Part shown: piece after piece, positions 36,866 through 47,929 of the stretch
Numbering within the stretch: position 1 is the stretch's first letter
Layout: each line of letters begins with the position of its first letter
Notes under the pieces: model-generated
Told to the model about the DNA's origin: nothing
Databases searched by the model: none
The model's input: the letters and a program-made list of their open reading frames with translations, nothing else
Program-made: the position numbers and the translations under genes
DNA from: Anthoceros angustus
Taxonomy: Eukaryota; Streptophyta; Anthocerotopsida; Anthocerotales; Anthocerotaceae
Assembly (NCBI GenBank): GCA_010909165.1
Contig: MU008176.1
Location: forward strand, 1,126,783 to 1,190,782
Reading direction: 5' to 3'
DNA length: 64,000 nt

Positions 36866-38600
36866 AGATCGTTTAAATGCATGGTTTCGTCCCATGAGAC
36901 TTGTGTGAAAGATCGTCTTGGGGAAACAATCGCTACCTGCAGTGACACACTACCTCCGCCTTCTAAACAAGCAAGGCGCCCTCTACTCTCCCTCTTACAG
37001 CAGTTGCACCACTTGCACTGCTCCGAAAAATCACCAATCCTCGACCTACAACGACACAACAATTGCAGTCACACCTTAGTAGGAGCCTATCACGGCGCCG
37101 GGGACCCCAGTCCACACCGCAATTTCGTCCCTACTTCTAAGACCAATCTTCTCCACTCGGGGGCGCCCTCTTACTTGCGGTTGGGATTCGTCCCTTAGGC
37201 TCTGCGTGGCCACTAACACCTACAATCTAATCCTCTACTCATCTCCTCCTCTTCCTCCTATTCTAACCTCGATTCGGGCTTCTGGCCTCGCTGCCTTACG
37301 GCACTGCACAGGTCGGCCTCCACCAGCAAGTTCTTCCTTGGGCGGTTGCTATGAGTTTGACACCATCAAGGAGAACCTCCAGAGTCTTTCCTGTAGTCTA
37401 CCTCAGTAGGGGTTCCACAGGCATTGCCACACACCCAAAGCAAAGCAATTTCACAACAACCATTCACAAGGAGCAACTCGTTTAGGCACTTGCAGGAGCA
37501 AGTCCTCCACCAAGCACTCCGACCACCGCGACTTCCTCTCTACAGAATGACTGCGTTGGCTCACAGTGACACGATTCTCTGTAATGGCAAAGGACTCATG
37601 AGTATGGGCGCAGACATGATACTTTACTTTGTGAAATCCTCCTCCTCTTATAGGAGGCCTTCCACATACAACCTCCCTTGGATGACCCTACTGCAGGTCA
37701 CCTTTTCCAATATTTTATTGTTTCCTACCGCCAGTATTTAAGACCTGGCATCTAAGTTTGTTGTCTGATTCTAGGTAAATTTTATTCTAGCTACTTCACC
37801 TAAGATCATCCCTAAAGGATGTCAGTCTTACATCACCTATCCTTCCTATTCTCCCACTCATCATTTATGGTCTTTGACCATACCTAGTCCTCACCCTCTG
37901 GGATAGTGACGCGTCCTTTGTGGATTGGCCTCGCCTCCTTGGTACCTCCTTCTTCCTTCCCAGATCTTGTCGCCTTCCTGGTTTGTGGGGCAAGTGTCAC
38001 CATCCTTCCTTCCTCCTCCTGATTCCTCCCATCATCCGCAATAGCGCCCCTTGTAGCTTCCTGCTGTCTCCATCTGGCGCCTCTTCTACAATCACCCTGC
38101 AGCGGTGGTCGGCGAGACGGTAGGTTGACCTACCAGTCTGGGTCCCTTTCTCCCTTTCTTCCTTCCTTCCTTCTTCGCAGTGGTGGGGGCTTCCTGGGTC
38201 GAGATCTCCATTGCTCTTTTGCCTGCTGTTCGATTTGTCCATACCTATCATAGAGCATCTTCAAAGAGTCTTCATCCCCATTCGCCGGACCATGCTGGTC
38301 TCCTTACTGATTCCTCCGGGCCTTTTTCGTGCTGGACTCCTCCCCAAGTCCCGGTTCCTCCCTTATTCATGGGGTGAGGGGAATTCTCACCCCTTCCTGT
38401 CCCCCGACGGGTCGGATCCCGTCTTTGACCTCCTCCGGAGCCGTTGCCCTCCACCGCTACCGCCTTCCCCTGGGGTATGCCACCACCTCCCCTGCTCCTT
38501 CATCCACCCTTCCATTGACCCCCCCAGCCCTCGCCTGTAGATTTGCCCCGGTGTCCGCGTACCTAGCGTGGGGCTCCATGGTCCCGGACTACTGGTAGGG
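36866..38600 (-). repeat. LTR-like repeat, family G, copy 2
   Basis: This aligns with 1-835 (from 37,261) and, on the opposite strand, 36,870-37,140 aligns with 63,137-63,440. It follows, on the minus strand, the coiled-coil frame ending at 38,602, so it should be the 3' LTR/UTR of that unit. A 400-bp stretch at 37,470-37,868 is absent from copy 1. GGTAGGT-TG-ACCTACC at 38,119-38,134 is a 7-bp-arm inverted repeat. No gene is supported. Confidence 0.6.
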
Positions 38601-38601
38601 T

Positions 38602-39581
38602 TTAGGGTCTCTGAGTAGGGTGACCCTGAGGGCGGGTCCCCTCCTTGCTCTCCGCCATCTTCCTCCTTGGCGCCCGCTCGCTCCTCCTCAAGCTTCCTTG
38701 GACCTGAGTCCATATCACTGTGGCCTCTTGATGCAGGCCTCGGTGCTGCACCTCGCCTTCATCATCATGAGGACCCAATGTCCTCCTCTTGGCCAAACGT
38801 AACACCTCGTTGTTGGCCTTCAAGATCCTGTTATGGAGATGGGCTCCCAAGCTATGGTATTGCATCTGGAGGTCGTCGAGCTCCGTGGGCCATTCTCCAT
38901 TTTCACACCTACCCTTGTAGGCGTCCCTTGCGGTGGTCAATTGCCCCACCTTCACATGGAGGGTCACATTCTCCTCCCTTGCTTCCCTCAGCTGGCTGGC
39001 TAATTTCGCTTGAAGGGAATAATCCGCCCAAAATCGCCTCTTCCTTACCACCAGCATTCTATGCACCATTTTCTTGTGGTGCTCCTCCTCCTGGGACCTC
39101 CTCCACTCCAGGTCCGCTAATTGTTGGGCAAGCTCTTCCTTCTCTGCTTGCCACGCACTCCTCTCGCGCTCCAGCTCCTGCAATTGCTGGTCCTGTGACT
39201 CCAGCTCTGCGCGCTTCTCTTCCAAGTTGTACCGGGTCCTCCGCAATTCTTCTTCCATGTCCCGGATTTTGATGGCTTGAGTAGCCATCACTTGCTCTTG
39301 CGCCTCCACTTGTTGGACCGCCTGCTTCTCCCTCCCTAGAGCTTCGGTCTTGCTCCTCCGCTCCTGCTCTAGTTGGGCAAAGTGCTCTTCCGCCTTTTGG
39401 CTCCAAGAGTCCCGTTGGGTGGTTGCTCACGCCTCTCCTGCTTGGGGGACAACCTCCCTTCCGACCTTCTCCGCACGCTGCTGATCCACAAGGTCGCTGA
39501 GCCCATGCCCTTCTCCAGCCTGGCTGCCTTCTCATCGGACTCCATGGCCTCCAATTGCCATTTGGTCCTTGCAATTGCCAC
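38602..39581 (-). pseudogene. Coiled-coil C-terminal part of gag-like protein, minus strand
   Basis: An open frame of 235 codons (39,309-38,602) reads as a long heptad-rich coiled coil: MATQAIKIRDMEEELRRTRY, LESQDQQLQELERERSAWQA, KEELAQQLADLEWRRSQEEE. It continues with HHKKMVHRMLVVRKRRF and AREENVTLHVKVGQLTTARD. The stretch EEEHHKKMVHRMLVV resembles KEEVAHRRKMMHRCRVV of the plus-strand copy at about 33,400, so both belong to one family. Upstream, the frame continues in another phase to 39,581 (KWQLEAMESDEKAARLE). The N-terminal domain of the same unit is probably the minus-strand sequence at 44.3-45.4 kb, separated by minisatellite and a plus-strand unit. Confidence 0.6.
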
Positions 39582-39597
39582 TAGAATCGCCTCCCAC

Positions 39598-40370
39598 CGG
39601 GTAGGTGCCTCCTCACCGGGTAGGCCGCCTCACCGGGTAGGTGCCTCACCGGTAGGTGCCTCACCGCAGGGGTCAGCCTCCCACGGGGTAATGCCTCACC
39701 GGGTAGGGCCTCCCCTCTGGGGTAGGGCCTCCCACCGGGTAGGGTGCCTCCTCACCGGGTAGGTGCCTCCCCTACCGGGATGGGCTGCCTCCCCTCAGGT
39801 TGCCTCCCCTACCGGTAGGTCGCCTCCCACCGGGTAGGTGCCTCCCCACCCAGGCCGCCTCCCCTCAATGGTAGGCCTCACCGGTAGGCCGCCTCCCTCG
39901 GGTAGGCCTCCCACCGGGTAGGGCCTCCCACGGGTAGGCCGCCTCCCCTCGGGTAGGGCCTCCCCTACCGGTAGGCCGCCTCCCTCGGGTAGGCCGCCTC
40001 CCCTACCGGGTAGGCCGCCTCCCCTCTGGGGTGGTGCCTCCTCACCGGTAGGTCGCCTCCCCTCACCGGTAGGGTTGCCTCCCACCGGGTAGGTGCCTCC
40101 CCTCAGGGTAGGTGCCTCACCGGGTAGGTGCCTCCCCTCTGGGGTGGTGCCTCACCGGGTAGGTGCCTCCCACCGGGTAGGTCGCCTCCCACGGGTAGGT
40201 GCCTCCCCTACCGGGGTGCCGCCCGCCTCACCTGGTAGGCCGCCTCCCCTACCGGTAGGCCGCCTCCCCTCGGGTAGGCCGCCTCCCCTACCGGGTAGGC
40301 CGCCTCACCGGGTAGGTGCCTCCCCTCAGGGTAGGTGCCTCACCGGGTAGGCCGCCTCTACCCAGATAAA
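39598..40370. repeat. GC-rich palindromic minisatellite (CCTACCGGTAGG type)
   Basis: About 770 bp of 15-22-bp units of the form GCCTCCCCTACCGGGTAGGC, with many length variants. Several units contain the perfect palindrome CCTACCGGTAGG. On the minus strand it would encode a Gly/Arg/Pro-rich repeat (for example GGGLPVGEALPEGRRP). A shorter related array lies at 44,105-44,345. It is not a CRISPR array: units abut without unique spacers. Confidence 0.95.
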
Positions 40371-40389
40371 TGATCCGGACTGGAAACCT

Positions 40390-40640
40390 GGGATGTGCAG
40401 AAGTGTTTTTTTTGTTTTTGGTCGAGTGTGGTGTGAAAAAGTCGGCCGATGTGAGGCAGGTATTTATAGAAGAAATGTCCTTGGCCTATGGTTTTTTCTT
40501 GTTTTGATTTTTAGGTTAGAAAATAAATGGTCCGGAATTTGGTGTTCCTTGGCCCATGGACTTGGGAATGTTCCACCAAAAGTCTATATATGTGAGATAG
40601 GGGGTTGGAATAATTAGAGTGTGATAGGTCTATAAGTTTG
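40390..40640 (+). promoter_or_regulatory. Promoter/LTR of gag-like unit E2, copy 1
   Basis: A poly-T tract, two CCTTGGCCYATGG motifs (about 40,480 and 40,548), a TATA-like TATTTATAG (about 40,460) and a TATA box CTATATATG (about 40,584) are arranged as in the second copy at 60,670-60,900. Similarity between the two copies begins at GAAGTGTTTTTTTT (about 40,397 and 60,675). This marks the left end of the unit. Confidence 0.55.
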
Positions 40641-41159
40641 GGGTCAGCGGGCGGTGAATGAGTGTGGGGTTGTGGATTGGGATGTGGAAGCGGTCGAGAG
40701 GTCTAACAGAGTAGGGGAACCCGGGAAACTTAACCCTAGGAAATAATGTAATCCTCTCAAACAACGGAGCGCAACGGGCACGGAGCGAGCGCGAGCGACG
40801 ACGGCGGAGCGACGTCGAGCCCCGGGGCACCGGATCGCAGGAGGCGCAACGACGGAAGGAAGGAGCTCAACCCCACATCGCGAATCGCGACAGAGGAGGA
40901 AGGCGCCAGACGGCCCTTGCCGAGGAGGTAGGAACCACAGGACCCCAGGGAAATTCGCGTTGGCGTTGTGGCGCGAGGCGTGAGAGGATGGCGCCCAAGG
41001 TCACCACGAAATTTGCCCAATGGCCAAACATGGATCATTGGAAAGTTCGAGCTGAGAACTGAAGGAGTCAAGCCGGGTTTCATGGAAGAGCGGTGGAATT
41101 ACATGAACTGGGACTGTGCAGAGTGTGCGCGCCACCAAGGACAAACAGGCGGGATTTAG

Positions 41160-43321
41160 AGCGCCGCAGGATTGGGACCGGAGTGGTTAGGAGGGTGTAT
41201 GGGCGCAGAAGGAGGAGGCGGGTTTGGTGATGGAGCCGCCCAAAAGAGCAAAAGAAGAAGCAGCACCGGTTAAAGCGGGCGACGCGAACCCAACGGCCGG
41301 TTGACGAGGGATTTGGCAACGGCAGCTTGATGGGTCCGCCAGTGGCTCCTATGTTTCGCAAAGACAAGAAGGGATTATTTGTCGACCACTTGCCGCTTCC
41401 TTCATGAAGTGGTCAAGGAAGATCGATTGAGGCGAATTCTCTTGACAAGTTGTGTGAAGAGAGGTTGAACTGATTTCTCCCTCGGCCCTCTCTAATCTCA
41501 CCATTTCGGTCCATCTTTATGTTTACGCTAACCGCCCGCCGAGGTGGAGATTGTAGCCTCCCTCCACATGTGGAAGCCGCTAGGGAGGTGAAATGGAAGG
41601 CGGAGGAGCCCAAGGAGGAAAAATCGGATAGCTGGAGTCGGGGCGATGTGCCTGGAGGAAGAGAAGGAAATTCCCACCAAGAAAAGAGGAAGACCGGGGT
41701 GAAAGGCGGGCATCGTGAAAAGGTGAGAGCGGATGCGCTGGCCACGTCGGTCAACGCGCCACTAAAAATGAAAGCCAAACGGCTGGAGGTGGCAGAAGAG
41801 GAGGCGCGATCCGAGGACAATTTTGCTGACCTGGATGCAGATGATGAATCAACTCCGGAGGGTTTAGGGCGACCTCGAGCGGACCCCCTCAAAGATGGGA
41901 AGAGATTTTCAAGGGGACTCCACCGCAACAGAGGTGGATGCAACCGAATTGGTGAGGGTGCGCACCTTGCCGGGAGGAAAGTTCTCGTGAGGGATGGCGT
42001 CGCGGGCCGCCACAACAAGTGGACTTGCGTGAGCCGACCACGCCGATGATCCGGGCCCAAGCATTTGTTGGATCAAGCGGCTTTAGCTCTCACCGCTCAG
42101 GGGGGCGACGGAGGAAGTGGTGAAGGTTTGACGAAGAGGAGGCCAAGCGCAAGCAACCGGAGGAAGACAAGCGGAACCTAGAGGAAATAAGGGCCAAGAT
42201 TCAAGAAGATTTGTGCAGGCCTGTGAGAAGTTGCAAGCCATGACGAGCACAGGAAGCACTCATGGCTCAAATTAAGGATGCCCACGAGACGAACCAGAGA
42301 TGCAGGGGAGTTGTTGCGAGCCCAGGAGGCGGCCTCGGAAAAGGCCCATAAGCAGCGAGCGATAAGGAGCGGATGAGGCACGTGTCAGCCGAAAAGACAA
42401 AGGGAAGGGGAAGCGGTAGCAGACCACGATCGAGTAGCGGAAGGAACTACCGAGCGGAAGGAAGCAAAGAACCGAGGTAGCAAACCTCACCTACCAAGGT
42501 TGCCGAACGACGGCCGTGGAGTCCACTACCGTAGTCGAAACCGCCACCGACATTGGCGCATCCAACCCAAGGTGCAGGGCGGGGCGGCGATGCGACGTGG
42601 CGCCCGCGAGGACATGGCCAGCAACTGTGTAGCCTACGGAGGAGGGTAAGCACCTCACCGCAGGGGGTCCTATTATATTCGGCACATGGATGAGGAAACT
42701 TATGTTCCCGGTCTATATGTGAATGGAGAACGCGTGCTTAACCTCACCGCCCATGTGCGTGTGGAAATAGGAGGGACTGTGGCCTACCTAAGTGAGGAGT
42801 GCATACTTCTACCACCGCGCCGGTGGGGGTTGGCCCCTTATGGAGGCGACTTTGGAGGAGTTGAGCGAGGAGGAGGTCCAGCTTGGGTGGACGAGGAACC
42901 GTAATAATCCTCGAATAGGCGGCCGGAAGATGCGAAGCCCCAGTGGTACACCTCAAATTCGACGACAAAGTGAGGTGGAAGTAGTGTGGGAGAACCCCAC
43001 CAGCGCAAGGGAGAGCTCGTGGCGGCAATGGAGGACGAGCTGCACGCCAGAGCAGCGAGGCGAGGTGGTAGCATCCTAAAGATAATTTGGTTAGGTGTCG
43101 ACCGACCTAGGATCGCCCAATTGTGGGCGCGGCCCTTCGTGATAGCCATCTTAGGACCTAAAATCCGGGCATGGCGCCCAGAGATGTATAAGGGGCAGGT
43201 CCCTCACGCAGATAACTCGGTTGAGATCCCCACGCCTGGCTGGTTGGAGACGTCCGATGATGGGTGGCGCGACGCCCTAGGGGTGGTCGAGAGCTTGCTC
43301 CGCAACCGGGAGGAGGGGTGA
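41160..43321 (+). pseudogene. Unassigned gag-like coding unit E2, copy 1
   Basis: Frames broken by indels run from about 41,160 to a stop at 43,321. Recognisable stretches shared with copy 2 (61.4-63.1 kb) are EPNGRLTRDLATAA, a lysine/glutamate-rich middle (MKAKRLEVAEEEARSEDNFA), a coiled-coil part (FKKICAGL / RAKIQEDLCRPVEKLQ frames at about 42,200) and MDEETYVPGLYVNGERVLNL with VEIGGTVAYLSEECI (42,686-42,810). It ends with GWLETSDDGWRDALGVVESL. There is no knuckle, protease, RT or integrase. I do not recognise the family. Two dispersed copies with matching TATA regions argue for a mobile unit that depends on other elements. Confidence 0.5.
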
Positions 43322-43329
43322 TGGAGCAA

Positions 43330-44095
43330 TTTTGCCGACAAAGGAGGAGGAAACCAAGGGATTGGCGCGGGTCCGGAGCTTGCTCGTAACGCCTGCCGTG
43401 ACGGGGTTCTTCTTTCCTTCACCTTGTCCCGAAGTTGTGTTCAAATTGAGAGTGTTGAGTGGATGGTTGGAAGCTGCCAATTGAGGGAGAGAGAGGAGAG
43501 AAGATTGGGTGAAGGAGAGATCAAATCAGACGCGAGGTGTGAGATCGTGGAAAGAGAAGGAGAGCGAATTGGGAGCGAAAGGAGAATTGTGTGTGTTTGA
43601 AACTCGAACCGGTGTTTGGAAAGTGCACAAGGGAAACAACTGGTGGAAATCGTGTGGTGTGGCGCCTTTCGTGTGTGTGTGTGTGTGTGTGTGTGAGAGC
43701 GTGAGGTATCCTAGGAACTTTGGTCCCTAGGAATCGGTGCATGAAGTGTGGAGTGCAGAAAGATCGTGAGCGCGACGCCGTGGACGGGATCCGGCGCGGA
43801 AATAAGTCGCTAGGGTTTGGTGTGGGACCCACCTCGGTGGTTGTAAGCAACTACCGGTAGTGGTGAGAGCCACCGTGGTGGAAGTGGAATAGAGGCGGTC
43901 GTGGAATAAGATCCGTGGTAGACAAGACGGGGTAGTAGGTTGAGTAGATAGAGAGGAGTAAAGTAAGTCTGACTTAGGTGAAGGTCAAGAGTGATAGAAG
44001 TTAGCGCTTGGCACAAACCATTCCCTCGGGAGCGAATCCCGTGACTACAGCGACATTGAGGGTAAATGTGGACCCACCGTGTCCCACGACACGGG
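43330..44095 (+). other. Unassigned segment with (GT)n tract
   Basis: No gene is recognised. It holds a GA-rich part (43,480-43,590), a (GT)n tract at 43,671-43,694, and GC-rich sequence with no clear repeat partner. It probably is the 3' untranslated/LTR part of unit E2 copy 1. Confidence 0.4.
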
Positions 44096-44104
44096 TTTAC
44101 ATGC

Positions 44105-44345
44105 ATGATGCCTCCCACTGGGTACCGCCTCCCAAGGCACGCCTCCCCACCGAGGTACCGCCTCCCTAGCACGCCTCCCTGCTGTGCCTCCCCTACACTG
44201 CACCGCCTCCTACACGCCGCCTCCCTACCGGCACGCCTCCTCCCTACCGGTACCGCCTCCCTACCGGGTACGCCGCCTCCCTAATGCGTTGCCTCCCCTG
44301 GTACGCTGCCTCCCTACCGTGTACGACCGGGTGCCTCCCCATCGG
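44105..44345. repeat. GC-rich minisatellite, short array
   Basis: Units of the type CGCCTCCCTACCGGTAC recur about fifteen times with variation and contain the palindrome TACCGGTA. It is related to the larger array at 39,598-40,370. Both flank the E2 unit and may be one array split by it. Confidence 0.85.
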
Positions 44346-45436
44346 CACTCCACGAAACGCGGGACTCCTCCCACCCTTGGGGCTGTCAACCCTACCGTGG
44401 TAGTCTGCCCCTCATAGACTACCACCTGGCCCTCTATGGCCGGATTTTGCTCTCCTTCTCCTTGCTCCTCTTGTGGGGGAAAGGCCTCCCACTCCGGCAA
44501 CCTCGTTGCCTCCACCTCCTCTGTCCTTGGCCCTGGTGCGCTTGTGGAGGTATGTCCTCCCATAGTCTTCCTTAGAGCGAAGGGCAAAAGCCGCTCTAAG
44601 CTTGGTTGGAGGTGAATGATCTCAAAAGGATGCCAAGCATCCTCAAGCTCTTTGCTAGTCAAGAGCCCCTCCGTCTCCCACAAATGCACCAAATAGGTGC
44701 TGAGGTAACATGGCCTTGGCCCCTCTTCATCCACGGAATTCGGCCTAAGGAGCTTCTCCCTGTGATGGATATAGGCCTCATACATTATTGTGCCCCAATC
44801 CGGCTTGGCTCCTTGCGAAATCTTCCACAAGAATTGGAGGAAGTTGGTGCTGAAGTAAGAGGTCCATTGGTAATTCACCAACCCCAGGACAATCTTGGCA
44901 AAGAACCGCCATTTCAGCTCCTTGATGCTGTCCGTCTTCCAGCCGTTCTTGGCGTGGGCCTTCACTCCTCCGTCCATCATGTCTAAGACCTCTTGTGGGA
45001 TTTCCGAAAGGGAGATCCTCTTCCCTCCATTTGTCCTCTCAAGGAGGGCAATTCCGGAGCTCTCCTCCTCCGGCCTTCCATACACCTGTCGAATGCTCCT
45101 AGCTCCAAACCCAACACCGGCCGTCACAGCATTCCTGACAGAGCAAGGGCTGCCTCTGATTGATGGAGGTTGATGTAACACTCCTCAATCAACTCCAAAT
45201 TGGTGTAGGCCCACTGGCGGCCATCCCAATTGGATGTTTTCCTCCTCCGCCCACTGCCTAAAATCCACCAAATCGCGGGGGTTGAGCTGCCCCACAAAAC
45301 AGGTGAACTGGGGCATCTCGAAATCGCCTCCTCCTTGCGGCATAGCCTCCGCTGCTGTTTTCTTGCCCTTTCCTCCTCCTGAGGATGAGCCTTTGGCAGG
45401 CGCGGCCTTCCCCTTGCCTTTCCCTGCTCGAGGCAT
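44346..45436 (-). pseudogene. Gag-like protein N-terminal half, minus strand
   Basis: The ATG complementary to 45,436 starts a Gly/Lys/Ala-rich leader (MPRAGKGKGKAAPAKG), then PQFTCFVGQLNPRDLVDFRQ and WAEEENIQLGW. After frameshifts near 45,230 and 45,180, a long frame (45,181-44,261) reads NGGKRISLSEIPQEVLDMMD, LKWRFFAKIVLGLVNYQWTS, PDWGTIMYEAYIHHREKLLR and YLSTYLVHLWETEGLLTSKE. The 'DWG.I.YE' and 'YLSTYLVHLW' pattern vaguely recalls the PF20167 'putative plant transposon protein' domain, but this is only an impression. The same protein is encoded on the plus strand at 31.8-32.5 kb. It ends in the minisatellite; a coiled-coil half follows at 39.6-38.6 kb. Confidence 0.6.
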
Positions 45437-46437
45437 GGCGCCTTTTCCCGCAAAAATGCTGTCAAGGAAGTGGATTACTCCCCAATTGCGAGTTCTCTCG
45501 CCCTTCTAGTGCCTCAGCCAAAAAACCCTCTTGGTGGAAAGCAACTCTTTTACACAATCTCAAGGTTAGCCCTAGCTTGCTTCCCACCCTCTTCTTCTCT
45601 CCTTTTTCTCCAACGTGGAGGTGCTTCGACTGAGTTACTCGCGCCTTCCTTCAGTCCCTTCCTCCAATTTCGTTTTGCTTCCACTCGTCATTTCGCCATT
45701 GCCCTCTGCTCCCGAGTCTCCGTACTTGCAGACTGCCTCTACGCCTCCACACGGTGGCGACCTCCTCTTTTCCACTTCCTTTTTCCTCTCGCTTCCCCGC
45801 GAGCTCCAACTAGGGTTTCCTCTCCTTCCTCAGCTCGCGCGCCTAGCTCCCTTTTGCGCTCAAACTTGATCGCGGTGGTGATGGCGAGGGCGATGGCGGC
45901 TCTCTCCTCTCCTCTTGCGCTACGCCTCCTCCGCCTCACAAGTGAGGACGCCACCAAGAGAGTTGGCGCCAAAGCGCACTTTGCCCTCCTTAGATTGCTG
46001 CCACCTGGAGACTTACCAACCCTAGATTTGATTTACCACACTAAAATTCCTAATCCTGCCTAAATTACCTATTTCCCTGTCCTAGTTGCATCCCCTAATT
46101 AAGTACCTTCTAATTAATCCTATTTACTTATTTCCCTATTGGTAGGCATATATAGTGGATATCCCTCCATCCTAATTTCTCTTTCTAGCCGAGACCTCGT
46201 CAGCCTACCGCGGTACTCTGCTAGCCTACCGTGGTAGTCTGCTCTTCCTCTCAGCCTACCGGCGTAGTGTGGCAGCCTACGGTGGTAGTCTGCCACACTA
46301 CCGCCCCTTCGGATTGCCTTCTTGCCTCGCCTGGGGGTCGTTTTGACCTGTTTCTTTTCCCCGAGATATCCTCTATGCCTTCCTGACAGTATCCTACAGC
46401 TCTAGCTGCAAAGAATTCAGAAAATTCCTGGCATGAT
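45437..46437 (-). mobile_element. LTR-like region between gypsy pol and gag-like ORF (minus strand)
   Basis: On the minus strand, the polypurine tract TTGGGGGGGA (about 46,447-46,438) precedes a possible LTR start TGCCAGGAATTTTC (about 46,434 downward). A TATA-like TATATATGCC (about 46,155-46,146) lies inside, and then come C/T-rich leader and the gag-like ATG at 45,436. So the stretch can serve as 3' LTR of the gypsy element upstream and 5' LTR of the gag-like unit downstream. No second LTR copy was delimited. Plus-strand open frames at 45,385-46,063 are composition artefacts. Confidence 0.45.
46205..46288. repeat. Four spaced palindromes CTACCnnGGTAG
   Basis: Four 12-bp copies at 46,205, 46,226, 46,256 and 46,277 are each preceded by AGC and mostly followed by TCTG. 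CTACCGTGGTAG at 46,226 is the clearest. They lie about 50-130 bp upstream (minus strand sense) of the TATA-like site in the LTR, the right position for promoter elements. Confidence 0.75.
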
Positions 46438-46522
46438 CCCCCCCAATCGATTTTAGTAAAAAAAAATCAAATTCGTTCTGCCTCCGGCTGCCCAGACTTT
46501 TGCATTCCACATACTCCCCTCC

Positions 46523-47041
46523 TCACCTGTTTGCGTCCTCGCAAACAACAGGTACCCCAGGTTGAAGGTATTTCTTAACCTTCCACCCATTCACTCTTGT
46601 TGGCAGCAAATCTCCATCCAGCACTCGCAATTGCACAGATCCATTCTCATATACCGCCACCACCTCATAAGGTCCCATCCATCTCAGCCTAAGCTTTCCT
46701 GGGAAGTCCAGGTAGCGACTATCGTATAGAAGAACCAAATCCACTGCCACGATAACCTCCTGCTTCCTCATCCTTCCATCATGCCTATCTTTTCTAAGCT
46801 ACTGAATTCGCTGGGTTTCCTCTAAAGCGTCTTCCCTACGTTCCTCCTGCTCTATGAAAGATTCTAACCTAGCTACCTGGCTATCCTCTACAGTCATGCA
46901 CTCGTCTTCCAGAATCCTATAGGTAGGTACTTCGAATTCCACGGGCATCACAGGAGACATGCCATATGTCAGATAATAAGGGGTCTTCTTGGTGGTTACC
47001 TTCTCCAGTCCTAGTTTCCCACAATGAATGTAATTTAGCAT
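46523..47041 (-). pseudogene. Ty3/gypsy integrase C-terminal part
   Basis: Two frames cover this part. The first (47,041-46,799) reads KTPYYLTYGMSPVMPVEFEV. The second (46,771-46,523) has the GPY/F module: LRLRWMGPYEVVAVYENGSV and LLPTRVNGWKVKKYLQPG. No chromodomain follows, so this is not a chromovirus-type integrase tail. A stop and frame change separates the two parts near 46,790. Confidence 0.85.
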
Positions 47042-47903
47042 CCCAATCGTACATGTGTGTCACAGTTACCTTGGTGAGGATTGTGCATAACAACGCATTT
47101 GTCTTCTCCGTTAATCCGTTCGCTTTGGGGTTGTAAGGGGTCGTCTTTCGATGTCGGATGTTGAAGTAGGTGGTTAGAGACTCAATGACGGAGTTGAGGA
47201 AATGGGTTCCCCGGTCGCTGACCAACTCTAAAGGACACCCGTACCTCGTTATAATGTTCTCAAAGAGAAACTTTGCCACTGTAGGTGCGTCGTCCTTCCT
47301 CGTCGCCTCCGCTTCTACCATCTTCATGAAGTAGTCCGTAGCCACCAGAAGGTACTGCTTCCTCGTCCACTGGATGGGTGGCTTGATTGGTCCCACAAAA
47401 TCTATCCCCCACTTCTCAAACGGTGCTAGCGGTAGTATATAGGTGAGGGGCCATTGTGTCGACAATGTAGGCCGCCCAACCCTCTGACACGCGTCACACC
47501 TTCGAATAAATTCCCACACATCCTTTTGCATCGTAGCCCACTAGAAGCCTGCACCTAAGATCTTCTTCATGGTCACCTGTGCCGAATAGTGGCCACCGAC
47601 CTTCCGCATGCGTGATTTGACCTCTTCGAGACACCGCCGAATCTTTTCATCTGGGCCAAGCTTGTCTAGGACTCCTTCCCTTAGGCAATACGGTGCAGCT
47701 TTATGGAGAAAGACTGCGCACCCCTCTTGGGACAAACCATCGGGCATGGTTCCATGCTCCATGAACTTACGGACTTCACCGTTCAGCAAATATCTTGGGC
47801 ATGGTCGGCCTTCGCTTTCGAGTCTCTTCCTCCCATTCATACCACGTCGCTTCCTGCCAGCTCGCCTACCGGCAATCCCAGACATCGTCGTCCCGTTTGC
47901 CAA
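46917..47903 (-). pseudogene. Ty3/gypsy integrase zinc finger and core
   Basis: The HHCC zinc finger starts GGHYSAQVTMKKILGAGF and, after an in-frame TAG (about 47,540), continues as WATMQKDVWEFIRRCDACQR. The DDE core is present: KWGIDFVGPIKPP (first Asp), LELVSDRGTHFLNSV (second Asp) and PYNPKANGLTEKTN (Glu). All three catalytic residues are intact. The frame shifts after LHSLWET near 47,040. Integrase inserts the reverse-transcribed element. Apart from the TAG this is the best-preserved part of the gypsy pol. Confidence 0.9.
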
Positions 47904-47929
47904 TCCACTTCCTCCCTGCTTGGTCCATG

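Noticed and set aside
38602-39309. Host coiled-coil gene such as a myosin- or kinesin-like protein
   Set aside because: The sequence resembles the coiled coil of the plus-strand gag-like unit at 33.4 kb and is followed by LTR-like family-G repeat. A mobile-element origin fits better.
39598-40370. CRISPR-like array
   Set aside because: Units are contiguous, variable in length and have no unique spacers; the genome is eukaryotic. It is a minisatellite.
45385-46063. Plus-strand ORFs in the 45.4-46.1 kb region (up to 197 codons)
   Set aside because: They lie in the C/T-rich antisense of an LTR-like leader and overlap the minus-strand gag-like start. Composition explains the open frame.
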